This document shows positions 37,898-50,100 of a DNA stretch of 64,000 nucleotides, one piece after another. The stretch is from Lichenostomus cassidix (Eukaryota > Chordata > Aves > Passeriformes > Meliphagidae). The DNA is taken from NCBI GenBank assembly GCA_008360975.2, contig CM039181.1, positions 7,672,380 to 7,736,379 on the forward strand. The letters are read 5' to 3'. A program made the position numbers and the translations under genes. Under the pieces are notes generated by a model. It saw only the letters and a program-made list of their open reading frames with translations. It had not been told where the DNA came from and did not search any database. Each line of letters begins with the position of its first letter. Position 1 is the stretch's first letter.

Positions 37898-39029
37898 CCC
37901 AGGCCTAGGTGTTCCCGCTGTCAGCCGGCAGCCTCCCGAAGCCGCGGCCCCTGCTCCGCCGCTCCCTCCCGCCGCCCTGCCCTCGCTCCCGCCGATTCCA
38001 CCCGCCGCAGAGCGGAGCGCAGCCCCACGGCTTCCGCGCGCAGAGGAAGGCGGGCTGGCGCCACAGTAACCTCTGAAAATTTCATTTATTTTATTAGCAG
38101 AGGAGAACACCCCCTCCCTCTCCCCTCCCTGCCTGCCCGCCCGCCCAGGCGTTCCCCAGGCGGACAGCTCGCAGCTTAGGTAGGGCTCAGCCCAGGACGG
38201 CCGTCCCGCCGCCCGCTTCCGATCTGCCCCGTCCCCTCCTGCAGCCGCTGCTCCGGCTGTGCCCGCCGTGCCCGGCAGCGAGGTGGCCGCGGAGCTGAGC
38301 TGCCCCAGCCCCGCACTGGGATCGGGTTCCCTCCGCGCCTCCCCGACGGCCTCCCCGGGCCGCGTTCCGCCGCTCCCTCGGGGCCCCGCAGCTCCGTCCC
38401 GCTCCTCCGGGCTTGCCGGCGCCGTGCCGGTGTAGCTGGTGGGGCTGGGGACAGGGCAAGCGGCGATGGGGAAAGGCAGCCCCGCCTTTGGAACGACTTC
38501 TTTCCGCGCCGCCACGAACCCCCGAAGGGCTTTCCCATCCCTCGCTCCCAAGGCGGCCCGACGGGCGTTTTGTAAAATTTAAATATTGATTAAAAACGAG
38601 AAAAAAGAGAGCAGGGGAGGGGTGTTGCCCGACCCCGCTCGGCTGTTCCTGCAGCGGTCCCGGCGCGGGGCGCTCGATGCACCGGCTAGGCTCGGCCCTT
38701 CGCCGGCCACCGGCGACACCAGCCGGGTTTGGGCCACATTCACTGCCGGGTCCCCGGGACAAAACCCCCGCGGGCTGTTCCGGGGAGAAAGTGTTCGGCG
38801 AGGAAGGAATCGTTGAGTTCGGGTCAGAGCGTGTGCGGGAGCTAGGAGGGTGTTAGAGAAACTTGTCTTCCTGTCGTGCGGCACTGCTGAGGCGGGGTTA
38901 AGGGGACTGCCGGCAACATCTCGTTGTGGACAGAAACTGGCCTTTAGGGAAAGAAAAAAAAATCAAACCTAACCAAAAAAAGCTCCGCATTTTCTATCCC
39001 TCCTTTAAGAATCGTCCGTTCACGGGTTG

Positions 39030-39350
39030 TGCCTCTGTACTATTCATTCCTTAATTTCAGTAAGGTTGTAATAAGTGGCAGCATGATTGATTAAGATAAT
39101 ATTAATCAGAAAACACTTTAGTCTTGCTAAGCAGATGGCAAGAAAAGTGGAGCTTTGCAGTTGTCTCATTCAGACACCTTAACCTCCCTTTCACAGGACT
39201 TAATCCAATTAGCTTTTCTCCTGAGTTTCAGTTGTTATGTAAAGATCCTTTTGCATTGGGGAGAAATATGGCTTCATTGAAAAAAATCAGTCATGTTTTA
39301 ATTTATCTTCAACAGATTTTCCCTAAATCAGCGGGATGAAAAAAAAAATA
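39030..39350. promoter_or_regulatory. RFX4: Candidate enhancer between CpG blocks
   Basis: This is an abrupt AT-rich island between two CpG-rich blocks of intron 1. It contains TGATTGATTAAG (39084-39095), ATTAATCAG, an E-box CAGATG (39132-39137) and TAATCCAATTAGC (39201-39213), a combination of homeodomain, PBX-like and bHLH core words. Regulatory function is inferred from motif density and position. Confidence 0.4.
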
Positions 39351-39479
39351 ATAATCACACGCGATTCTAATTTTAAGACAGGGGAACGGTTTGGTTTCTT
39401 CACCTTTCCCCAGCAGTGCCGAGTGCTTCCATCGAGTTTAGCTCCCGTTCCTCCATCCTGCAGAGTGACCCTTGGGGAC

Positions 39480-40390
39480 TGTCACCAAGGCCAAAGGGAT
39501 TTCTGGCCGTCTGGGCTCCCGGAGAGCCCCCAGCCCAGGTGTCCGGCGGGGCAGCGGCAGCAGCGCCCGGCCCGACAGCGCAGCGCGGGCACGGCTTGGC
39601 GAGGAGCTGCCCTCGGGGCTGTGCCGCTGCCCTCGGGGCCGCGGAGCTGGGCACCCACTCAGGAGGGGCACACGCCCTTCTCGCTGGGCTTGCGGTACCA
39701 TTCATCGCATCGTTTTGCCGCCGCCTTTAACCCCGCCAGGCGCCCGCCCGTCCGCCCCCGGGGGTAGTTTCTCAAGCCCGTAGCTCCCCCGAGCCGAGCC
39801 GGGCCGGAGCCGTCGAGCCGCCGAGCCGCCGCGGGAAGCGTGCAGCCTCCGCCGGGCTCCCCCGCCCCTTCGCTGTGGGGCTCTAAGGGCTCAGCGCGGG
39901 GGGCTGTATCTGGCTTTTGGGGCTTGCAGCAGCGCGGCCACCGCCTGCCCTGCGCTCGGCCCTGCCCTCACCCCCAGCCCCGCCGGCACCCCACAGCTCC
40001 GTGCCCGCAAGCTACCGGGAGCCGCCGCACCGCCACCCCGCGTCATCCCGGAGCGGTCGGGGCCGGCAGGAGGGCGGCGGCGGGCTGGGTGCTCGGGGCC
40101 AGCGCCCGGGGGCGGCTGGGGCGGGCGGGGGAAGCTGTGCGGTGACCCCAGCGGTAACAGCGCCTTCGCCAGCCGCAGCCCCCCCAGTGCCACCGGCTCG
40201 GGGAGTGCGGGGCTGCCGGCGGGACACAGCCCTCGCCCCGCTGCCCTTTCCCCGCAGGACGCCCCGCCGGGCTGTCGGGGTGCCGCCCGGTCTCCCGCGG
40301 GCTGGCAGCCTCCCTGCCCCGCCGCACCCTAGGGAAGCGCCGCTCGGGGAGCAGAGCCCAAGGAAACGGCTCGTTCTTGCAGCGCAACTT
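39480..40390. promoter_or_regulatory. RFX4: CpG-rich block in RFX4 intron 1
   Basis: This is GC- and CpG-dense sequence starting about 2.3 kb after exon 1. It carries a G-quadruplex motif at 40108-40131. It may be a downstream part of the promoter island or an alternative promoter. No coding exon was recognised. Confidence 0.7.
40108..40131 (+). other. G-quadruplex motif
   Basis: Four G runs (5, 4, 3 and 5) have loops of 5, 1 and 1 nt. Short loops make this one of the stronger predicted quadruplexes in the window. Confidence 0.8.
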
Positions 40391-43300
40391 TGCTGCACAA
40401 CTCGCTAAATATCCCTCGTTGTTTCACTGTTGGAGCCAGGCAAAACCTCCGCTGGTTCTCAGGCGCTAGATGGATGAGATCCTTGGGACTTGAAGCTGAG
40501 ACTTAGGAGCTGATCCAAAGCCCATTAAAATGAGCAGAAAGCCTTTCAGTGCTGTCAAGGACGTTGGGATTAGGCCCTTAAAGCAGTTTGTTTGAACCAC
40601 GAAAAGCTGCTTCCACCGCCTGGGTTGAAAACTTCGTGGCAGTGGCTGGATTTCAGTCTATCTTCTTATCAACATCGACAGGTGTTGCAGCAGTGGTTGG
40701 GTGACCTTTGCTACGAGCTTGCCATTTAAAAAGGATCTAGCATATTAAGCATTGATTGAAGAGAATTAATGGCTTTCATATCCCGGTTCAATTAATGAAA
40801 TTACCAGTATTGATAATAAATGTTTGAATGCTAGTTGGGAATGTTGCTGTGACATTTTAGAATGTATGTATGTTGCTAAAGTGTGCAGTCCTAGGTCCTG
40901 ATTTGTTTAATTCAAACGAATGGTTGATTTTTCTTCTGAAAACTGTTTGCTTTGCCTATTGCAACACAGTAAAGAGGAAACTTGCTATTGGCTTTTTTCC
41001 CTTATTTTCCTGGAGTACTTTTCATACTCAGCCAAAAAAAGTGAGTTATTTTTATTACAATAAGTGAAAAGAAAGTTCTTTATTGTTTTAGAATTTGTGT
41101 TTATAAAGGCTCTAACATGCTGAGCAGTTAAGATGAACCAATGTTCTTTTGAATCCTGAATTGGATATGATATGGCAATGCAGAAGAAACACCAGTGGTC
41201 CTTTACACAGTCGAACCTGAGTATTTGTCTTATGTCATTTTGTATCTTACAAGATTTCACAAATGAAAGATCAGGGAAAAAAACCCAAACAATAAAAAAC
41301 ATTTTCTTTCCTGCGAGCTGCGGAGTTTGTGCAGGCAGTGTCTGCAGGGCAGGGCCCAATCCCTGGCAGCTCCCTCTGCCTTCAGCAGCAGCAAAACAGG
41401 GATCTAAACACAAGTCCCATCACTGGATCAGGTCTTCATTCCTGAGAGGGTTTTAATAACTTTGTAAAATCTGCAGGGGTTTTTTTAGGGGTTTGAAATT
41501 TGGTCAAAATTGCCTTGAACTAAGAAGTTCATTTTCTGAGTCTGACTCAGAGAAAAAAAATGGTTTTATGATTTGTCTGCTAATGAATTAATTCTAAAAT
41601 TCTTAGAGGCAATTGTGATATTTTTCACTGCTCTGCAATCTGTTATTTACTTGCAGTAAATATCTTTAAAAGTATGGAGAAAAAAGGAACTAAAATAAGG
41701 TTTTGCATAAGAAAAGCAAGAGAACTGTAGGAAACTGTTTCATTTATTTAAGTTGCAGTTTGCAGTTTACAGTTTACAGTCCTCAAGATTTTATTTGAGA
41801 GTAACTCTCATTATAAAAGGGACTCTTGATTCTGACAGATAAAACTTCTGGGTTTGGACTGTAAAGAAACCTGTAACCTCAGTTGGTCTATTGCAGCTGC
41901 ACCTTTACCATAGTAAATATATACTGAGCAAAAAACCTTCTCAAAATTAGAAGGGACCATTTTGTGCTAAGCGACTTGTGATGCTGCTAGAGCTGTCGCA
42001 CAGAAAGTCATGGAAGAGTATCCTGCTTCCAACGGGGTTGTTGTCTTGCTTGCCTTTGGAAAATAAGGCTGGTTTTCAGCCGCCATGCAGTGAGTGTTTG
42101 GGCCAGGAGGAAGGTTAGTGTAGCTGTCAAAGTTGCAGTGTCTCTGAATGTAAACACCTTTGCATTTCACTAGCTTAATTTGCAGCTGGTTTGCGAGTTA
42201 TAAAGAGGTGCAGCCTCTGCAATACTATTTCCATACATAGGATTTCACTACAGCAAACTAAAGATCAAACCGTGGGATCACTGAAATCCGCGCGGTGATG
42301 AAATGTTAGTACCTCTTCAGATCAAGACTTTTGAAGAGGTGGCCTTAAATACAGCTGGGGCTTGATGGTTTGTAACAATGCCTTGAGAGCAGTGGTGGGC
42401 TGTCATGTAACTAATACAAATATAAGGTCACCTCTTTGGGGATACTTGATGTGACATTGGAGTCCAAATAATTAGCTCACAATTCTGTGAGCACTGGGGT
42501 TTGTGAATTTCCTAAGTTCACCCACTTGTGTGTTTCCCTGCATCTGTGCTGGATTTTCTATTTGTTTCATTGTGTGTGAAAATGAATACCCGGTACGGTC
42601 TGACCCTGCTGGAGCCCAGCGTCCCGGCAGCCGAGGGGATTTGATTGCTAACATTCTGGTTAGGAAGATGGATAGCATAAAGGGTATTTGATGGCTGAGC
42701 GATCCTATAGGTAACAAGGGTAGGAAGGAAGAGTATGTGGTGATGATTAAGCCAGTGGAGGCCTGCATGGGTTTTTTAAGATGTCTGTTACACACATCTT
42801 TTAGATCCTGTACAATTGTACATATGTGCCAGGGAGTTTCTGTGAACTGTTAAAACTAATACAAGTTGCTGTTAGATATGGGTCCTGATCCTGCCGTGGC
42901 TCCACGAGGGAAACACCTGTCGAAGTCCATGTGTGTGCCTGGGAGAGGGCAGATGCCCAGGGTTAGCATGTAATGATCCCTCCCGACAGTTGGGAATGTC
43001 TAATAACTTAATTGTAGCTATTTTACATGCATAACTATCAGTACCGGCCTGTCTTCATTTACATTTATTTTCTCTCAGGAGATTTGCAGCAAGTTTATCA
43101 GCTGTAAAATACTAGCCAGTGTTAGCAATGGTGCCTAAAGTTGGCATTAGAGTCTTGCTTGCATTCTCTGCATATAAACACATATTGGATTAAATGCTTT
43201 CGACCATTCTTCCCTTTTTGATAAATCTGAAATCAGCAAAAAGTGGAGAGGGTTAAATAGAGCCTTGGCTCTCACTGCACCCAGTAAGAGAAAACTCATT

Positions 43301-44065
43301 TGCAGCTTAATTTGCCTCCAGACTGAAATGTAGGGCTCAGTGTTGTCTTGTTTCCTTCACTTCAGCTACAGTTAAGCACTTTGTTTTCTTTTGTTGGTAA
43401 CTGAACTTAATTTCTCTGAGATGGAAGTTGTTACAGGAACCAAGGAGTTGATTCACAGCTATGAATGATGTGTTCACAATTAATTAGCAGCTTGTGCTGA
43501 GCATTTTTGTGCAGGATACCAAATATTATCAGAAGTGCAAACAATATATTTCAGATAGCTGGAACATTCTCTGAATGAGCGATTCCCTGAAACTTACAGC
43601 CCTGGGAATCAGAGGCATTCATTTCAGAGTAGTAGGCTGGGGAGATGTGCTGGGGTTTCATGTGTTTTCTAGGCTGGCTGTAGGCACAGTCTGATGCTGT
43701 GATCATCACCCTGACAAACTTGACGCTGCAGCTTTGGGCACTCATGAGCCCCATGGCAGGGACTCAAACACTTAGAAACATAAAATCCTCTTCTCTAGGG
43801 GGCTTTGATTTCCTTGCTGAGATCATATCTAGGAAAAAAGGGTATTTGCCTAGAAGAAAGAGCTACAAGCTTCAAGTGTTAGAAATCACTGCCTTTTTTT
43901 TTTTTAAATACTGTTGCTAGAAGTAGAAATACTTGTCATTCTCCTCTTTCCGCTCTTTTTAACCTTCCACTTCATAGAATTATACTATCAGACTCTCTTA
44001 TTTCCTTCAAGTGGTTTGGCTACTTGCGGCAAGACTTACAGATGTTCATATTGAGTCAGGTAAAA

Positions 44066-44108
44066 TTCATATTGAAATTTTAAATATAAATATTAAAATT
44101 GATATGAA
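44066..44108. repeat. AT-rich inverted repeat
   Basis: TTCATATTGAAATTTTAA pairs with TTAAAATTGATATGAA across a short ATATAAATA loop, with a 2-base bulge. It is intronic and may simply reflect AT-rich composition. Confidence 0.75.
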
Positions 44109-47100
44109 GAATGTCTTATATACAAATACAAGTTTGCAAATGTAATCTCTGGGTCAACAACAATAAAAAAAAGACATGATCTTTCTGTTCTTGTATGGAT
44201 CTGTAAATTCAAGTCTAGCTTGTGCCACACTTGTAAAGCAATAAAATACCAGAAATGCAGAGACGAGGGAAATTTAAAAGTAGTGGAAAAGCGGAAAGTA
44301 AAGGTACCACTAAATGCAGTGTTAGAAGGGTTAACATATCCTTTTTTTTTTTTTTTCTCCTCTAGCACTCTTTTAATTGCTAAACTATTTCAGAAGTGTT
44401 TAAACCACCTCAGCTACAGCTGAGGAAGGGAAATAGGAGGGAGAGCCCAGCTCCTTAGTGGGGTCTCATTAGTGGTCATCCAGTGCTGGGTGGAATCACT
44501 TGTGTTTCAGAGCCATGGTGACAGCAATGCACAGAGCTGGCTCCCCCATGGTTACAACAATGCACACCTGATTCAAAAGACCCCACAGAATATCCTTTTT
44601 ACAACCAGCAGCACTTTTCAGCACCCTATGATAAAGGTGCAATCTGCTACAAAAGACCGAAAGCTGTCAGAGGACAAACAGGACAGGCTGTACGTCTTCC
44701 CAATATTTTACAATCTTGCCAAAACAGACTTGTTGATTAAAATTCATGGATGGTTGTAGGAAGTAGACAAAACCCTATCTTCAAAGGGAAAAAAAAAATC
44801 CTCAACAACCTGACCCGTGTGGTTCCCATCCTCATCTGACATTCAGTTTAACCATGAGCATGTGGCAGGATGTCCTAATTAAATAAATGAGTACTTAATG
44901 CCATTCGCTTCTAGGTACTCTGTTCTTGGTTGTCGCTGTCTCTGATGCTCAGAGGAAAGTAAACTTCTTCTTGCTCCTTTATTCCTTAAAAAACTTAAGA
45001 AATATGGGGGGGAAAAAAATCCTGGCTGCGCCTTAAGGTGACATTGGTCTGATAGACACTGTAAAAAAAAAAAAAAAAGGTGCAAGGTAATTTGAAAGTG
45101 GAGTCCTGGTCCCTGAGTGCTGGATGTCACGGCACAGCAGTTCTGTGCTGCTCTGTGGTGAGAGATGGGTGTTCCTGGGTGCACTGTGGGTTCCTGTGGT
45201 GGCTGGAGGATCTCACCCACCCCTCAGCACAGCCCTTCAGCTCCAGGTCTCTCTCTGTCAAGCCCTGCTGAGCAGCAGTACAGAGATTTGCTGGCTAACA
45301 AGCTTGGCACCCCGGGGACAGCAGGAAAGGAGCTGTGCCCAGTGCTGTGTGCGAGACAGAGGTCTCACTGGGGATAGCCATGGTGCAAGAGCCAGAGCAG
45401 GAATTCTCTGCAGGACAGGTCTGTGACTTGTGCCTCGTGTAAGTAAAAGGCTGCTTCTTTTGGGCCTCCTGGGGTCAAGGGTGGAACGAGCTGTGTTTTA
45501 ACGAGCAGTTATCAAGGAAAATCTGGCCTTGTGAGAGGCAGAGTGCAAACGACACATTTGCTAAATGGTGTGTTGTGTTTGCACACCAGCCTCTGTCTCA
45601 GCTTGGCCTCCTGGGTGCTCACTGTGTGAGATCAGAATGTCCTAACTCAAAGTGCTTAAGAGACCTCCAAGGTCCATGGCAGAGCAAGCAAGGTGAGATT
45701 TACTCCATGCCTTGTGCAGGCTGAAAGCAGGGACTGTTCCCAGCAGGGTGCTCTGCTCCCCTGTAAACTGTGCCTTTCTCCCAAGCAGTGCTGTAACACA
45801 TCCTGCTGGCTGGACTGACTGGACAGCACAGGTTTGCCAGAGTTGGAGCTCACATTCCTATCCTAAATGCAGAGTCACAGGGACAATACTGGTGCAGGGG
45901 CCCCTCTAATGCAAACATTTTTTTTAAATGAGTTGTGGGAGCAGCGAATGGCCTCTGTTGTAACAAGCTGGGGAGAAGAGGGGAGGACTGCATTTGCAGA
46001 GCAGTTTAATCACATGGATGGAGCAGTGTGTTCACCTCTCCTCCTTGCTGGGTCATTTCCACTTTGAGCTCTGCAAACAGACCGTCTATTGAGCAGTTAG
46101 TATTCAGTGCTGAATATTCAATACTAGACTCTTGTTTTGGTGAGTCTTGGGCAAAAAAAGAAGGAGGAAAGAAGACTTCTCTTTCTTCTCATGTTCCCTC
46201 CCTGAGTTTGCTTTGCATATTGTTCAGAGGAGACTGGAGTCTTCTCAGAAGAGCCAGGCTCCTCGTTTTAAAAGCACTGGTCTACTTTCATAGTACTTTC
46301 TAAAGGAAGGGAAGACACAGTGTGGAAGGGACTAAATTCATACAAGGTTTACAAATCTGTAAGTCTAGGCACATCGGGACTTAGCAAAGACTTTTTGTCA
46401 ACCATATTTAGACTATAAAGTTAATAGCATGAAATGCTAGTTCTGTATACACAGATTAGTTCTGAGGGGTACCAATCTTTGGGGGAGGGGATGTTGGGAT
46501 GATTTATGAATGTCCTCTCTGCTAGTTTTAGTAGGCAGATATTCTCTGTGCTCATTCTGAGAGCTGAGAAAAGCAGCATTCATTTGTTTCTGTCTGGTGT
46601 GCCATAATTGCCCACAGAATGGTTGTGAAGGATGTGGTGGCTGCACCCTTGGACAGGAGTGAGCAACAGCTACATTTGGAGTAGATATCCTTAAAGGGAG
46701 GAAAAGGGGCAACCATCTGAGTAGATGCAGTATCTCTGTCCTTTGGTTCACACTCCTTGTCAGTCAAGTGATTGTCTCTTTCCTGCTGCTACGATTATAT
46801 CCTAACACCTGAGTCACATATTCTTTGTGCATGTGTGTCTGTCTCCTCATGTTCTCTCAGTCTACTCAACTGGATGCTGTTTCTAATGAGAAATATTTAC
46901 TGTAGCCTCATTCCTTCACGAGCTGACCTCTTTTGTCCTGATTACAAAAAAATAATAAAAAGTCTCTATAGTTATTTCTTTTCACCTATCCTTTATTTCT
47001 GACTGTGCCCTTTCCTTTCTCATTCGTTCTTTTGTTTCCTTTCCCTTTCTTTCTCACCTCCTTTCCAACAACCAGCCTTCTCCCTCCTCCGTCGCCTCCC

Positions 47101-50100
47101 TGAGCCCCACAACCAGTGTTTTGTGTATCCCCACCCATATCTCACATATTTGCATTTTGTCATCTTTGTGGGCCTGTCTCACTGATGTACTACCATCTCT
47201 GTGCCAAATTGGCCTGTCTGCTGGATTCATCAGCTCCTGAGGCAGAGAGAAGCATTTCATGGGTACTCGATGCAAATTCTGTTTCTTGAGTCACAGCTCT
47301 TCTGCTCAGCCAGATAACTGCAGCCCCGTGCACTGGTGAAGCAGAGCTGAGTTAAGGATTTGAGGACTTCATCTCTTCTCATGCACACTGGTGAACTGAG
47401 GGACCATAGCAGCAGCTGGGAGTGTTTAACCCAGAAGCTAGTGAGCAGAGAGTGCTGCAGGCTGTAAGAGATGCTAGAGATACCCAGAATTTAAGGCCCT
47501 ATGAACTCACGTTAGTTCTATAGCATAAGTTAGGTAAAAAGGGCATCAATAGACTCTGAGCTTTATTCTGGGAAACAATAGGTCTGGCAATGATTGAGGC
47601 ATGTTTGTCCTCCCGTGGAAGGAAACATTGCAGCTAAATTGGAGACAATGATAGTTTTTACACTGATTCCTGCAGCAGAACCTGAAGGACTGAGGAGCCA
47701 TAACACATCCCGCAGGGAAGCATGAGGGCACAGCTTGCTGTGTGCAGAGTTGGAGTTTGGAAGGCACATGATGATGTGATGAACTTACTGAAGAAAGGAT
47801 TAGCTACATATGCACAGCCATGTCAGTTAAAGTTCAGCCCGGGGAGAGCTGAACTGGTCACATACTGGTGTCACCAGGGGAATGTGAGGAAATGTCACTG
47901 CACTGAAGTTGGACCGAGTGAGCTTTGCTTTGCTGCTAAATGAGGAATGGCGTTGATGAAGCAAAAACCAAGCGGCCGTTTACTGGTCTGGTGAAACTTA
48001 CTTTTTAAAATGAAACAATAGATAGCATCAGTGTGTGACTGGGAGAAGGAAAGGGCTACTCCTAATTAACATGCACATAGAGTTGGAAATGCTATAGCAA
48101 TGTGTTATGTGATTCCAGAGAAGGGGACAGACAGGGGTTCACAAACCTTGTTTGATCCAAGGTAGAGGCTGCCTGAAACACCAGAATCAATATGCAGAGG
48201 CATCTTGTGTTCTAAGGCTTCTGTGGGTGCTTTATCTACATTTGGGAGGCACCTTCTTAACAAGGAATATTGTTTACAGAGTACTTAAATGAAAGCATCA
48301 CATTCAGATGAACTTCTGCACAGTGTGCAGCATAAGAAGAAAAGAACATCTCATAAATTCCAGCTTTCCTGCCCAAGAATTCTGGAGGAGTTAAAAAATT
48401 ATTAACTTTGGTGCTTTTTATTATTAGTTTAAACATAGCGTGTCAATTTTTAATATTCTTTATCAAATAATTTAGTAGAAAATCAATACTTGGAGCAAAG
48501 ACCTGGCTAAACAAAACAAAAGAACTCTCTCACTCTCAAGAGAGTTATTCTTTGCATTCTTATGATATCATGGTGAACCTTCACAATGCTTTACCAGAAT
48601 CATGATTTAAAGAAAAAGAACAAAAGCATTCCTGCCAACGTCTACAAAGTGACCTGGACCAATGTCCATTAACCCTGAAATAGTTCCAATAGAATTGTAT
48701 GCCAAGAAATGAGAACAAAAGAAAGGACTGCAACGAGAGTGCCCGACATTTTCCCCTGCTGGAAATGAAATAAAAAGTTAGATTAGCAAACAAAACACCA
48801 AGGTATCTGGCAGCTTGTCAGGGTAGCAGCTCTGCCATCTGCACCAAGGCCATGTGTCACTGTCATCCCTGAGGAGCAGGTCTCCTGGAAGAACAGAAGA
48901 TGGCTATGCAGGCCCAAGGAGGACACTGGCATGATTTCCTGTGGAGCTTGAAGATGTTCCTGCCAGCTCACACACTCAGACTGAAGGGTGAGTGCCTTGC
49001 CAGCTGATGGCACTGAATGAGGCAGAAAGGAGCAAAACCAGGCTCTGTATGGCAGATCCTCCTCGATGGTCAGAGAGGAGCTGGTTTGTGCACTAGGAGT
49101 GTCTGTGTGCTGAAGCAATCAGAGAACAGCAGCTGGACAGTGACCTTTGTATGGTCTCACAAACCTTTTGGTTGACAGTGGAGAGGAGGAACATTTTGAT
49201 CACATCACCTATGAAAACCTGAATCTTAGAAAATTGCTGTGAGTGGCTGTCCCAAGTAGCTTGTTCTGCTTGATTTTAGTTGATTTTGGTAAATTTAATG
49301 CCCTCAATGGGAGCCAGTGGCTGCCAAGCTCTGTCATGTCACAAACACACAGTTGTTCATAACATTGCACAGAGGCTAAGCAAGAGGTCTTGCTTTTGCA
49401 GTAGACTGAGGCTTTGTAGATAAAGTGATTTTTGTTTGCTTTCTTTTAAGCAGTGGGGTTCTTCACATGCTTTAAATGTGCTGCTGTGACCAGCCTTCAC
49501 AGCACTCCAGCAGCACTGCACTTCCCAGGTGGCAGATGTGTCTGTAACCAGGAGTGCTGTGCTGCAAGGTGTGAGAGAAATACAGAGCATGAACCTTCTA
49601 CCCAGACCAGATGTTGTATACAGCAGGTGCTGGAATTGGTGTTTAGTAGTTTGAGGGCCCGACTTCAGGTTTATCTCCTAATAGTCACTCCCGAAAGAAA
49701 GGGATCATCTCTTTTGCCTTTAAGGGTCAGTTTTAAAGTTGTGATTTGTCTTACAAGGTGATACAGCCAATCGCTCCAAGACATTGAAGTGTTACAAGAC
49801 ATAGTCTTCACTTACATTAGTCAAAATATGATATGTACTGGCTCGTTTTTCCTTATTTCCATTCACAGAGCATTTAGAAATCAGACTTGCAGCTCACTTA
49901 GGGATGGCCAAAGCAGGCAGACTGCTCAGACATGAGGAATTTCACAGCTGCAGAGGTTAGAAGTTCTCTGTCCACAGCAATGCTGCAGCGTGGAGAGTAT
50001 GAACAGAGAGTTTGTGGGTGCTGGCATGTCTCAGGCCATGTTCAGCAAGATCAGCTCTGCAGAGAAAAGCTCAATGGATCTTGCACACCTCAGCACTTAC

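Larger units (their letters stand above)
37000..38830. promoter_or_regulatory. RFX4: CpG island over RFX4 exon 1
   Basis: This dense GC and CpG sequence spans exon 1 and the first ~1.7 kb of intron 1, broken by a short AT-rich patch at about 38077-38098. It contains a canonical four-run G-quadruplex motif at 37871-37897. Open frames up to 270 codons (minus strand 37739-38551) are composition artefacts. Confidence 0.85.

Noticed and set aside
37739..38551. Open frame of 270 codons on the - strand
   Set aside because: Same composition artefact inside the RFX4 CpG island; low-complexity Gly/Ala/Arg/Pro sequence.
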